64,000 nt of DNA. It comes from Bacillus massiliglaciei. Lineage in GTDB: Bacteria > Bacillota > Bacilli > Bacillales > DSM-1321. The notes under the pieces are model-generated. The model saw only the letters and a program-made list of their open reading frames with translations. It was not told the origin of the DNA and made no database searches. How positions within the stretch are numbered: the first letter of the stretch is position 1; the number at the start of each line of letters is the position of its first letter. Made by a program: the position numbers and the translations under genes. This document shows, piece after piece, positions 8,581 to 18,344 of this stretch. Where the stretch lies: NCBI RefSeq assembly GCF_900098925.1, contig NZ_LT622357.1, positions 84,169-148,168 on the forward strand. Reading direction: 5' to 3'.

Positions 8581-10989
8581 TTACATAAAATCATATGGGG
8601 TTACATGTTCCATCCCGATCATTGGGTCAGCAGCCATCAGCCGTTCATAGTAATCGGCCGGCTCCTCTTCCTTCTTATCCGACAGAGCAGCAGGATCCGG
8701 TGAACCGGCGACTTCGATTCCCTGCAATTTCTCTTTCAACGTTGTCCTCCGCTGCATCTCATCATTCCGTTCGATCCCCATTCGGAAAGCTTCTTCCTCA
8801 CCGCAAAGAATGAGAAACTCCCGGCTTCGGGTAATCGCAGTATACAGCAGATTACGGCGCAGCATCCGATAATAGCTGCGGACGACCGGCAGGATGACAA
8901 TCGGAAATTCGCTTCCCTGCGATTTATGGATTGAACAGCAGTAAGCATGTGTAATCTGATTCAAATCCTGCTTTGAATAAGTGACTTCAATCCCTTCAAA
9001 GGAAATGACCAGCTTATCAACGTTGTCCGTGTTCTCCTTTGCGAATAGAATGGACACAATCTCGCCCATGTCACCGTTAAAAACGCCTTCCTCCGGCTGA
9101 TTGACAAGCTGAAGCACTTTATCCCCTGTCCTGTAAATCACGTCACCGAATTTGATTTCCCGCCGCTTCCCGTCAGCATTGCTGTTGAAAACCTCCTGCA
9201 GCATTTTGTTCAGGGCATCAATGCCGGCTGGTCCCCGGTACATCGGAGCGAGAACTTGAATGTCCCTGGCCGTATAGCCTTTTGTTCTCGCGTTCTTGAC
9301 CACCTTTTCAACCGCATCGGCAATTTGGCCTGTCTGGCATCTGATAAAAGACCTGTCAGCCTGCTGGCGTGCAATTCCTTCCGGAACCCGGCCCTTTTTA
9401 ATCTCATGGGCCAGCTCGATAATCGAGGAGCCGGCCTCCTGCCTGTAGATTTGCTCAAGGCTTACAGTCGGCACACTTCCAGAAGCAAGAAGGTCCTTCA
9501 GTACCTGGCCGGGACCGACAGACGGAAGCTGGTCTTCATCCCCGACAAGAATCAGCTGGACATGTTCAGGCAATGCCTTAAACAGCTGATGGGCCAGCCA
9601 CGTATCCACCATCGATACTTCATCGATAATGACAAGCCTTCCTTCGATCGGCGTGTCTTCATCATGGGAAAACCCTTCGCTTCCATTCCAGCCCAGCAGC
9701 CGGTGAATGGTGACAGCCGGCAGGCCTGTGGACTCTGCCATCCGTTTGGCCGCTCTTCCGGTAGGTGCAGCCAGAACAAATGGAAACGGTTCTTCTTTTT
9801 TATAGTCTTTCGGATCCATGGAAACGCCGTGCAGCTCGCTGTAAAGCTCAACGATTCCTTTAATGACCGTCGTTTTCCCGGTTCCCGGGCCTCCTGTCAG
9901 GATTAGCATCGGCGACTGAAGAGCCGTCTGGATCGCCTCTTTCTGCGCAGGTGCATAGCTGACACCGATCCTTTCTTCAAGCTCCCCGAGTGCCATCAGA
10001 AATTCAGACTCCGGAAATTGATCGGCATATTCATCCTGGGAGAGAACCCGCTGAATGTTCGTAACAATCCCTTTTTCAGAATAATAGAGGGACGGCGGAT
10101 AAACCCGCTGCTCTTCCACGACAATCTTGCCTTCCTCTTCCAGCTTGAGTATTTCCGCCGAAATATCTGTAAACTCGATTTCATGATGCTGGCTGTCCTC
10201 TAAGAGGCGCTTGACCTCTTCCAGCAGCTGTTCCGCTTCGAGAAAAGAGTGCCCTTCCTGCAGGCACTTCGTTTCCAGCGTATAGAAGCAGGCTGCCTTA
10301 ATCCGATCCGGGTGCGCGCCGGAAAGTCCCAGTTGCCGCCCCAGTTCATCCGCCCGGCCAAAGCCGATTCCTTCGACATCTTCAACCAATTGATATGGGT
10401 TTTTCTGAATGATGGAAACAGCCTCTTCCTTATACAGCTGATAGATTTTCATGGACAGCTGGGGACCGAATCCATACTGATTCAGCGTAATCATCACCTG
10501 CTCCAGCCCCTGATGTTCAACAAGGGTGTCATACAGGCTTTTCGCTTTTTCTCCCGACAGCTTCGGAATATCATCAAGCAGCGAAGGCTGGGCAAGGATT
10601 TTGGAGATCGCCTGTTCGCCAAGTTCGTCTACGATACTCTCAGCGGTTTTCTTGCCGATCCCTTTAAACAGCTCTCCTGACAGATAGCTGACAATGCCTT
10701 CCTTGCTCTGCGGCAGATCCTTGCGGAAATGATCTACATGGAACTGAAGCCCAAAGCGGGGATGCTCCTTCATTTTCCCGTAAAACATATAGGTCTCGTG
10801 TTCATGCATTCTCGGAAAATAGCCGGTTACGACCGCTTCCTTTTCATCATAATTCACATTGGTGTCATCCACGCGGATCCGCACCACCGAGTACATATTC
10901 GACTCATTGTGGAAAATCGTCACCAGATGGCGGCCTTTCATAAATGGCTTTTCTTCTGAAAACAAATCAAGGGAATCTTGTTTGTCCAA
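8581..10989 (-). CDS. recD2: ATP-dependent DNA helicase RecD2 (YrrC)
   Basis: RecD2 is a 5'-3' superfamily 1B helicase acting in recombination and replication-fork repair without RecBC. The 802-residue protein has an N-terminal OB-like region, helix-hairpin-helix segments (LFKGIGKKTAESIVDELG, DVEGIGFGRADELG) and Walker A GGPGTGKTT. Walker B IIDEVSMVD, the GDEDQLPSVGPGQ motif III, and HAYCCSIHKSQGSEFP with TAITRS near the C-terminus follow. I set the start at TTG 10989 because AAGGAGGG lies 8 bases upstream. The frame extends seven codons further, but only by reading through that ribosome site. Confidence 0.94.
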   Translation of the reverse strand: MDKQDSLDLFSEEKPFMKGRHLVTIFHNESNMYSVVRIRVDDTNVNYDEKEAVVTGYFPRMHEHETYMFYGKMKEHPRFGLQFHVDHFRKDLPQSKEGIVSYLSGELFKGIGKKTAESIVDELGEQAISKILAQPSLLDDIPKLSGEKAKSLYDTLVEHQGLEQVMITLNQYGFGPQLSMKIYQLYKEEAVSIIQKNPYQLVEDVEGIGFGRADELGRQLGLSGAHPDRIKAACFYTLETKCLQEGHSFLEAEQLLEEVKRLLEDSQHHEIEFTDISAEILKLEEEGKIVVEEQRVYPPSLYYSEKGIVTNIQRVLSQDEYADQFPESEFLMALGELEERIGVSYAPAQKEAIQTALQSPMLILTGGPGTGKTTVIKGIVELYSELHGVSMDPKDYKKEEPFPFVLAAPTGRAAKRMAESTGLPAVTIHRLLGWNGSEGFSHDEDTPIEGRLVIIDEVSMVDTWLAHQLFKALPEHVQLILVGDEDQLPSVGPGQVLKDLLASGSVPTVSLEQIYRQEAGSSIIELAHEIKKGRVPEGIARQQADRSFIRCQTGQIADAVEKVVKNARTKGYTARDIQVLAPMYRGPAGIDALNKMLQEVFNSNADGKRREIKFGDVIYRTGDKVLQLVNQPEEGVFNGDMGEIVSILFAKENTDNVDKLVISFEGIEVTYSKQDLNQITHAYCCSIHKSQGSEFPIVILPVVRSYYRMLRRNLLYTAITRSREFLILCGEEEAFRMGIERNDEMQRRTTLKEKLQGIEVAGSPDPAALSDKKEEEPADYYERLMAADPMIGMEHVTPYDFM

Positions 10990-11025
10990 AACCTTCTCCC
11001 TCCTTTCCAACAGCCTTTCCGCCCC

Positions 11026-11697
11026 TTACTCTTCTTCTGCGAGCATTGCTTCCATCAAATTCTTTCCATTGGCGGCCAGCATGTGATCCGGCTGGGCAGC
11101 AAGCGCCTTTCCAAAATAAGCAAGAGCGGCAGGCACATCTTCCTTATATCCTGCATAAGCAACTCCCAGATTATAGTAAGCGTCCGCATGTTCCGGATCC
11201 TTCTCCACGACAAGATTCAGCTGCTCGATCAGCTCTTCATACACTTCTGCATTTGCCAGGCAGAGAGCATATTGGAATCTGGCATCCACATCGTCAGGAT
11301 TCACCTCAACCGCCCGCTGCAAATACGGCATGGCAAGCTTCGCCTGGCCAAGAGCCATCAGCGTCATTCCAAGCATGAAATAAGCATCGCCGTTTTCGAG
11401 GCCTTGCTGGATTGCCTTTTCAAACATATCCTTCGCTTCCATCAGCTTGTCGGCTTCATAATATAAATTGCCGAGCGAATAATAGGCCGCGGCAGCCTTC
11501 TCATCTATTTCCAGCGCCTTTTGATAAAAACGCTCCGCCTTATCCGCCTCGCCGACCGCCATTAATACATTGCCAAAATTTATGTATGCGACAGGTTCAT
11601 TCGGGTTCTTTTCAATTTCCTCCGTAAACACTTTCGCCGCTTCTTCATACTTGCCTTCTTGCATATATTGAATTCCCTGTTGATTTCGATCCATCAT
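11026..11697 (-). CDS. yrrB: Tetratricopeptide repeat protein (YrrB)
   Basis: A soluble protein of about 223 residues made almost wholly of TPR units. Typical repeats are EPVAYINFGNVLMAVGEADKA, AAAYYSLGNLYYEADKLMEA and ADAYYNLGVAYAGYKEDVPA, each about 34 residues. TPR arrays are protein-binding scaffolds; the partner is unknown. The ATG at 11697 has GGAG 6 bases upstream. The gene lies between recD2 and mnmA as in B. subtilis, where a YrrB link to tRNA modification proteins has been suggested from structure and context. Confidence 0.88.
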   Translation of the reverse strand: MMDRNQQGIQYMQEGKYEEAAKVFTEEIEKNPNEPVAYINFGNVLMAVGEADKAERFYQKALEIDEKAAAAYYSLGNLYYEADKLMEAKDMFEKAIQQGLENGDAYFMLGMTLMALGQAKLAMPYLQRAVEVNPDDVDARFQYALCLANAEVYEELIEQLNLVVEKDPEHADAYYNLGVAYAGYKEDVPAALAYFGKALAAQPDHMLAANGKNLMEAMLAEEE

Positions 11698-11743
11698 ATC
11701 ACGCTCCAAATTTTCTCATCCAAAATTATAACACAGTCCAGCA

Positions 11744-11777
11744 TAAAAAATCCCCAACTGCCAAGCAAGCTGGGGAT
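11744..11777 (-). terminator. Intrinsic terminator after mnmA
   Basis: The stem ATCCCCA-x-CT pairs with AGxTGGGGAT (one mismatch) around CCAAGCA and is followed by TTTTTTAT on the minus strand. It ends the cymR-iscS-mnmA transcription unit. Confidence 0.82.
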
Positions 11778-11784
11778 TCTCTTC

Positions 11785-12909
<1,125 letters not shown>

Positions 12910-12916
12910 TCATTTA

Positions 12917-14059
12917 TCAATCAACAAGCCTGCTGACAATTGTCGCCGTTTTCTCAGCAGCCTCTGTCACTTCTTCTAACGTATTGTTCAAACCAAAACT
13001 AAAACGAATGGAGTTTTTCGTGCGTTCCGATCCTTTGCCGAACATTGCGACAAGGACATGGGAAGGCTCGATGGAACCGGCTGTGCAGGCAGACCCGCTG
13101 GAAACAGCAATTCCGGCCAGATCCATATTCACAAGCATCGATTCAACATTCGTTCCCGGAAAGCTTACATTCAGCACATGCGGCAAGGTTTGCCCGCTTG
13201 CTCCATTGACTTCATATTGTAAACCGGAACGGTTAAAAACATCAAGCATGGCGTCTTTGAACTCTCCGTATTGTTTCACTTTCTTCGAACGGTCCGCTTC
13301 CATCATCTTAACCGCCTCAGCAAAACCGGCAATTGCCGGTACACTTTCCGTCCCTGCCCGGCGTTTTCGCTCCTGCTCGCCTCCGATGGACCGGGACTGC
13401 AGCTTCAAGCCGTCCCGCATATATAAAAAGCCAATCCCCTTCGGCCCGTTGATCTTGTGCGCAGAAACACTTAATAAGTCCACATTCAATTCCTTCACAT
13501 CGATCTGAACCAAGCCATATGCCTGAACCGCATCCGTATGGAAGTACGCCTGATGACCCTTCACAATTTCACCGATTTCAGCAATCGGCTGAACCGAGCC
13601 CACTTCATTATTACCGTACATAACGGAAACAAGAATGGTATCTTCCCGAAGCGCCGCTTTGACATCTTCCGCAGAAATTCTGCCTTCTGCATCGACCGAA
13701 AGATAGGTTACCTCGAATCCTCGCTTCTCCAAATAATGGGCTGCATGGAGCACGGCATGGTGTTCAATCTCCGTTGTGATGATATGCTTTCCGCGGCTGC
13801 TATAGGCCTCAGCCGTCCCGATCAATGCCATATTGTCCGCTTCTGTTCCGCCGCTCGTAAAAATAATTTCATTCTGGGCAGCGCCGATACTGTCGGCAAT
13901 TACGGTCCTTGACTGATCCAGAATATGGCGCGCTTCCCTTCCGTACGCGTGGATGCTTGAAGGATTGCCAAAATCCTTCTGCATCACGGACATCATCTTA
14001 TCTATCACTGCAGGATGCATCGGCGAAGTCGCCGCATGATCCAAATACATTCGATTCAC
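12917..14059 (-). CDS. iscS: Cysteine desulfurase (IscS/NifS family, YrvO-like)
   Basis: A 380-residue PLP enzyme that takes sulfur from cysteine as a protein persulfide. It shows MYLDHAATSPMHP at the N-terminus, the PLP lysine in SVSAHKINGPKGIGFLY, and the persulfide cysteine in SSGSACTAGSIEPSHVL. The start is GTG 14059 with GGAGG 9 bases upstream; an ATG three codons later has no good site. The cymR-iscS-mnmA order places it as the dedicated sulfur donor for tRNA thiolation. Confidence 0.94.
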   Translation of the reverse strand: MNRMYLDHAATSPMHPAVIDKMMSVMQKDFGNPSSIHAYGREARHILDQSRTVIADSIGAAQNEIIFTSGGTEADNMALIGTAEAYSSRGKHIITTEIEHHAVLHAAHYLEKRGFEVTYLSVDAEGRISAEDVKAALREDTILVSVMYGNNEVGSVQPIAEIGEIVKGHQAYFHTDAVQAYGLVQIDVKELNVDLLSVSAHKINGPKGIGFLYMRDGLKLQSRSIGGEQERKRRAGTESVPAIAGFAEAVKMMEADRSKKVKQYGEFKDAMLDVFNRSGLQYEVNGASGQTLPHVLNVSFPGTNVESMLVNMDLAGIAVSSGSACTAGSIEPSHVLVAMFGKGSERTKNSIRFSFGLNNTLEEVTEAAEKTATIVSRLVD

Positions 14060-14117
14060 TTTTCATTGCCTCCATTCAAAAACCAGGCGCCTTTAGGAAA
14101 GGCTCCTTCACTGTGCA

Positions 14118-14534
14118 TTAAATATAGTACATATAGGAATCCTGTTCGATTCCCTTATAATTGGCCAAATCCTGAAGCGTCGTATTATCCAGGACATCCT
14201 TCACGGCATCACGGATACGCATCCAAAGCTGACGCTTAATCGGCTCTTCGTCCTCAATTCCCTCCACAGGGGAAATCGGGCCTTCCAGCACGCGAATAAT
14301 ATCACCGGAAGTAATCTCCTGGGGCTCCCTTGATAAAATATATCCCCCATACGCACCGCGGACACTTTTCACCAGTCCCGCATTCCGAAGCGGGGCAATC
14401 AGCTGCTCCAAATAATGCTCGGACAATTCATGCGTCTGGGCAATAGACTTTAACGATTTGGGGCCTTCACCATAATGCTTGGCCAATTCAATCATAATCG
14501 TCAGTCCATAACGTCCTTTTGTCGAAATTTTCAT
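14118..14534 (-). CDS. cymR: Rrf2-family cysteine metabolism regulator CymR
   Basis: A 138-residue Rrf2 winged-helix regulator, the same length as B. subtilis CymR, starting MKISTKGRYGLTIMIELA. The recognition region SIAQTHELSEHYLEQLIAPLRNAG is intact in family form. It contains no cysteines, so it cannot bind an Fe-S cluster as IscR does. That fits CymR, which acts with O-acetylserine sulfhydrylase CysK as co-repressor of cysteine uptake and synthesis genes. GAGGTG precedes the ATG at 14534. It heads the cymR-iscS-mnmA unit. Confidence 0.92.
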   Translation of the reverse strand: MKISTKGRYGLTIMIELAKHYGEGPKSLKSIAQTHELSEHYLEQLIAPLRNAGLVKSVRGAYGGYILSREPQEITSGDIIRVLEGPISPVEGIEDEEPIKRQLWMRIRDAVKDVLDNTTLQDLANYKGIEQDSYMYYI

Positions 14535-14842
14535 AACAACACCTCTATTTTCCCGATACTCTCTCTGGTTACTCACTGTGGAAAGTATAGCATAACTCCC
14601 CGATAAATGCATGCCGCGCTTTCCAAAACCGGAGCATGATCCGCTTCTTCTCTAAATTCCATCCCATTTGGCTGATTACTTCCATTATTAATTGAATTCT
14701 CTGCTATCAGCCTTCCCCATTCCCCGGTTCTTCACACCATAAAGACATGTCCCCCCTGCTATTTCCATCCATCATCCGATCAATCTCCCCATTACCCACG
14801 CAGACGCAAAGTATGTTATTTTATAAAAAAGGAGAGATCGTT

Positions 14843-16114
14843 ATGCAGATAAAACCGCTTGCGTTCCGGATGCGGCCGCGCACCATCGAAGAAGTGATCG
14901 GGCAGGAGCATCTCGTTGGGGAAGGAAAAATCATTCAGCGGATGGTCAAAGCGAAGCAGCTGTCGTCCATGATCCTGTACGGGCCGCCAGGTGTCGGAAA
15001 AACCTCGATTGCCAGCGCGATTGCCGGCAGCACTCAATTCGCTTTCCGAACTTTGAACGCAGTGACCAATAATAAAAAGGATATGGAAATCGTCGCGGCG
15101 GAAGCGAAAATGTCAGGCAAAGTCATCCTGCTGCTTGATGAGGTACACCGTCTCGACAAAGCCAAACAGGATTTCCTTCTGCCGCACCTCGAAAACGGCA
15201 GCATCACGCTGATTGGCGCCACGACAAGCAACCCGTATCATGCTATCAATCCGGCAATCCGCAGCCGCTGTCAGATTTTTGAATTGAAGGCGCTGGAAGC
15301 GGACGACATCGTCCAGGCCCTGTCACGCGCCCTTCATGATCAAGAGCGGGGACTTGGCACCTATCAGACGGATGTCAGCCAAGAAGCGCTGTTCCATCTG
15401 GCAACGGCGTCGAACGGCGATGTCCGCAGTGCCCTGAACGCTCTCGAGCTTGCCGTCATTTCGACCGAACCGGATAACTCAGGCACGATAACCGTCGATG
15501 TCAAAATCGCAGAAGAATGTATCCAAAAGAAGAGCTTTTCGCATGATAAAGGCGGCGATGCCCATTATGATGTGCTCTCAGCCTTCCAAAAATCGATACG
15601 AGGCAGCGATGTCAATGCCGCTCTCCATTATTTAGGGAGACTGATCGAAGCCGGAGACCTTGTCAGCATCGCCAGACGTCTGGTTGTGATTGCGTATGAA
15701 GACATCGGCCTTGCGAGCCCGCAGGCTGGCCCCCGTGCCCTGGCCGCCGTTGAAGCGGCAGAGCGGCTTGGATTTCCGGAAGCCCGGATTCCGCTGGCGA
15801 ACTCTGTTGTTGAGCTGTGCCTGTCACCTAAATCGAATACAGCCTACAAGGCGATGGATGCTGCCCTGGCTGATATACGGGCCGGAAAGAGCGGCGAGAT
15901 CCCGGCCCACCTGAAGGATGCCCATTACAAAGGGGCCGAGGAGCTTGGCCGCGGCGTGGATTACCTCTATCCCCACGACTATGAAAGCGGCTGGGTGAAA
16001 CAGCAGTATCTTCCTGACAAGCTGAAAACTAAAAAATATTACGAACCAAAAAAGAGCGGCAAATTTGAACAAGCCCTTGCCGCTGTCTATGAAAATATCG
16101 AAAAGAAAAAATAG
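14843..16114 (+). CDS. rarA: Replication-associated recombination protein RarA (MgsA, YrvN)
   Basis: A clamp-loader-like AAA+ ATPase of 423 residues that acts at stalled replication forks. The protein has FRMRPRTIEEVIGQEHLVG, Walker A GPPGVGKTS, Walker B ILLLDEVHRLDKAKQDFLLP, sensor 1 IGATTSNPY and a C-terminal tetramerisation region (YAYEDIGLA-type segment reads VIAYEDIGLASPQAGPRA). The ATG at 14843 has AAAGGAGAG 6 bases upstream. It is divergent from cymR and is followed by a terminator hairpin. Confidence 0.95.
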   Translation: MQIKPLAFRMRPRTIEEVIGQEHLVGEGKIIQRMVKAKQLSSMILYGPPGVGKTSIASAIAGSTQFAFRTLNAVTNNKKDMEIVAAEAKMSGKVILLLDEVHRLDKAKQDFLLPHLENGSITLIGATTSNPYHAINPAIRSRCQIFELKALEADDIVQALSRALHDQERGLGTYQTDVSQEALFHLATASNGDVRSALNALELAVISTEPDNSGTITVDVKIAEECIQKKSFSHDKGGDAHYDVLSAFQKSIRGSDVNAALHYLGRLIEAGDLVSIARRLVVIAYEDIGLASPQAGPRALAAVEAAERLGFPEARIPLANSVVELCLSPKSNTAYKAMDAALADIRAGKSGEIPAHLKDAHYKGAEELGRGVDYLYPHDYESGWVKQQYLPDKLKTKKYYEPKKSGKFEQALAAVYENIEKKK

Positions 16115-16136
16115 ATTAGCGCATATTAAAAAGCAG

Positions 16137-16166
16137 AAGCCGGCATCCCATGATTCCGGCTTTCTT
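16137..16166 (+). terminator. Intrinsic terminator after rarA
   Basis: GAAGCCGG pairs with CCGGCTTTC around a 12-base loop and is followed by TTCT. It lies between the converging rarA and coat-protein genes and may act in both directions. Confidence 0.72.
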
Positions 16167-16790
16167 CTATATAAAATGAAAACAGGTAATATACCTGGTA
16201 TTCCAGCTCACCTCTTCCCCGTTATCACACAGCAGCACAGCCATTGACTGTCCTGCTTCTTTCAGCCTGCCTCTCTTCAGCGGATCGGCACCCAGGTCCA
16301 GCGCCACCTTTCTGCCCCTCATTTTTTTCAGCTGATCCTCCCAAGTCCTGGACAGCGAGATTCCGTTCGAGGAAGGAAACCACGGGGTCATCCGGCGGCA
16401 GTCATTTCCCACACTGAACCTGATTCGCTGCACATGCACCATCGGAACAAATACGGTCTTATAATCTATGGAATGCAGCACAAAATAATTGGTCATTACA
16501 CTTGTGATATACCCCTTTAATGGCCTGTCCTTTTCTAAAAGAATTTCGATATCTTTTCCTTTCGAAGCCATGAGAAGCTTTCGGAAGGATGTCTCGCGCT
16601 CGGCTTCCGGCACAAACTTGCCGCCATCCCCAAGTATGAGCTGTACAACCTGCCTTACCGGAATGTAGTGATCCAATTCATTCTGGCGGATAATCAAAAG
16701 GTCATCACCCCAGGCCGCCAGCACTCCTTCCTCCTGAAGTCCTCCAATCGTTTTCACCTGAACGGACTTGCCGACAGCATCATCAAACAC
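16167..16790 (-). CDS. CotB-like spore coat protein, short form
   Basis: About 207 residues. The N-terminal half has an Sm-like beta unit, VGKSVQVKTIGGLQEEG followed by VLAAWGDDLLIIRQ. The same pattern of binding strand, EG turn and long hydrophobic strand recurs (DIEILLEKDRPLKGYITSVMTNYFVLHS). This is the pattern of CotB-type spore outer-coat proteins. The start is uncertain: GTG 16790 has AAAGGGG 10 bases upstream, while GTG 16823 has none. It is adjacent to a longer relative on the same strand. Coat location is inferred from family and tandem context. Confidence 0.6.
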   Translation of the reverse strand: MFDDAVGKSVQVKTIGGLQEEGVLAAWGDDLLIIRQNELDHYIPVRQVVQLILGDGGKFVPEAERETSFRKLLMASKGKDIEILLEKDRPLKGYITSVMTNYFVLHSIDYKTVFVPMVHVQRIRFSVGNDCRRMTPWFPSSNGISLSRTWEDQLKKMRGRKVALDLGADPLKRGRLKEAGQSMAVLLCDNGEEVSWNTRYITCFHFI

Positions 16791-16878
16791 TGCTTTCGAT
16801 CCCCTTTCCAACTGGTTGTCCACGTGCTAATTGAAAAGAAGGCACAACAACCTATAGGTGCTGTACCTTAGTGGTTTA

Positions 16879-17856
16879 TCATGATTGTGGAGTGTTTCCC
16901 TCGGCAACCTTCATTAGGTTATCGATCCACATTTTTTTAAACGTATTGTTGGATTTCACTCTGGATTTGGCGAGTGCTGCCGCTACCCCCTTTACTGCAG
17001 GTGCCGCTGTTTCTGTTGTTTCTGCTGTTTCTTCTGCAGCAGCAGGTGCAGGGGCTGCAGGCTGCTCGGCCATTACACCCAAGCCTAAGCTCTGAATATG
17101 CTCAGTTGGGACATAATACAGCTCCTCTCCATTGACCAGTACAACATATCCTGTTTCTGTCTCAATAATCAGGCCGTCGATGGTTGATTCTTCAAGACGG
17201 ATCGTCACCCAATTGCGGTCCAGACGGGCCAGCAGCTGATCGAAAGTCAGCAAGCTTGGCGGAGCTGCAACCTCTTCATCTGATTCAAGGCCTGCTTCCG
17301 TTTCAGGTGCCAGCAGATCATCATAAATGTCACCAGAAGACTCAGGCACAGATGGAGATTCTGCCGGTCTTAAGAATTGGAATTCCCGCTCAAATGTCGG
17401 CACTTCTGCCGGAGTGTCTTCTTTTACAAACGTGAAGCTGTTAACAAAGTGATATTGATAAAAAAGCAATCCTTGATCCTCTGTGGACAGAGCGAAGAAA
17501 TCTTCTTGGGTTTCGACAATCCTTCCATAATAGGAAGAAGTAGATCCATCATTCACTCTTACCAATTTCCCTATGCTCGCTTCAGTTAAATCAGCCAAGG
17601 TTTCAGGAAAATCCGTCATCCCTTCAAGTAATTCTAACGTCTCCTCGGAGTCGGCTGCCGTGCTTCTGGAATTCACCTGCACACTTGTAATAGGCGCTAA
17701 AGCCAAGAATGTCAGCTCAGAATTTGAATACAAAACCAAGTAATCTGTTTCAACAGAAATGAGTATGCCTTCTTGAGTTTCTGAACCGTCTAAAGAAATT
17801 TGCACTTGCTTGCCTATCAGATTGTCAATAAACGGCAATGCCAAAAATTCATCCAT
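16879..17856 (-). CDS. CotB-like spore coat protein, long form
   Basis: About 325 residues with three CotB-like beta units: NLIGKQVQISLDGSETQEG at the N-terminus, ASIGKLVRVNDGSTSSYYG in the first third, and NWVTIRLEESTIDGLIIETETG near residue 220. Acidic proline/serine linkers and an Ala/Glu/Thr/Pro-rich stretch (MAEQPAAPAPAAAEETAE) separate them from a basic C-terminus (SRVKSNNTFKKMWIDNLM). The ATG at 17856 is chosen by family-like N-terminus and an upstream GGGGGA; an ATG six codons earlier is possible. Tandem with the shorter relative. Spore-coat role is inferred. Confidence 0.62.
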   Translation of the reverse strand: MDEFLALPFIDNLIGKQVQISLDGSETQEGILISVETDYLVLYSNSELTFLALAPITSVQVNSRSTAADSEETLELLEGMTDFPETLADLTEASIGKLVRVNDGSTSSYYGRIVETQEDFFALSTEDQGLLFYQYHFVNSFTFVKEDTPAEVPTFEREFQFLRPAESPSVPESSGDIYDDLLAPETEAGLESDEEVAAPPSLLTFDQLLARLDRNWVTIRLEESTIDGLIIETETGYVVLVNGEELYYVPTEHIQSLGLGVMAEQPAAPAPAAAEETAETTETAAPAVKGVAAALAKSRVKSNNTFKKMWIDNLMKVAEGNTPQS

Positions 17857-17882
17857 AATTCCACAATCCCCCATATAGTTAT

Positions 17883-18122
17883 TTATACTTTAATGATATT
17901 CATACTGCATGTATATGCGCCTTGTCTCCAGAACGGTATCTGCCATTTACCCATTTTCCCTGCAAATGTACATTGACCCATCACTTTTAAGGAACTTTCT
18001 TCAACAAACAATCGAATGCTGTGCTGTTCCAACAGATATCCGTATATCCTCTTTTCAAAGAAATCATGGTATCTTATGCAGCAGTCAAGCCATGTGCCCC
18101 GAACTTCAAGAGGAAATTTCAT
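17883..18122 (-). CDS. Possible small protein upstream of coat genes
   Basis: An open frame of 79 residues starting MKFPLEVRGTWLDCCIRYHD and ending just before the coat gene on the same strand. Its ribosome site is weak (TTTAGG 6 bases before ATG). It has four cysteines and several aromatic residues, a composition seen in small coat proteins. A competing frame exists on the other strand. I do not recognise a family. Confidence 0.35.
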   Translation of the reverse strand: MKFPLEVRGTWLDCCIRYHDFFEKRIYGYLLEQHSIRLFVEESSLKVMGQCTFAGKMGKWQIPFWRQGAYTCSMNIIKV

Positions 18123-18146
18123 CAACAACCTAAATTACCTATACCA

Positions 18147-18162
18147 ACTATAGATCTATAGT
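18147..18162. repeat. 16-bp perfect palindrome upstream of the coat genes
   Basis: ACTATAGATCTATAGT is a perfect inverted repeat with no spacer. It lies in the divergent region between the coat-gene cluster (minus) and the LCP gene (plus), 25 bases upstream of the small frame that precedes the coat genes. It could be an operator; no known consensus was matched. Confidence 0.5.
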
Positions 18163-18344
18163 CACGGATTCTACGCGCAAAAGAACATTTTTCGAGAACA
18201 TAACAGGACTAATGGTTCCCTTGTTTTTAACGAGATTTTCAACGCGCACCATCCTGCCATTCCCCTTCCTTCATAAAATTTACCTATCCATTTGGAAATT
18301 TTTCTTATATAATACAAGTATTATAGAAAGAAAGGGAGACATTC

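Noticed and set aside
9256..9906. 216-codon open frame on the plus strand
   Set aside because: Antisense to the helicase core of recD2, whose Walker motifs are intact; basic, cysteine-scattered composition typical of a shadow frame.
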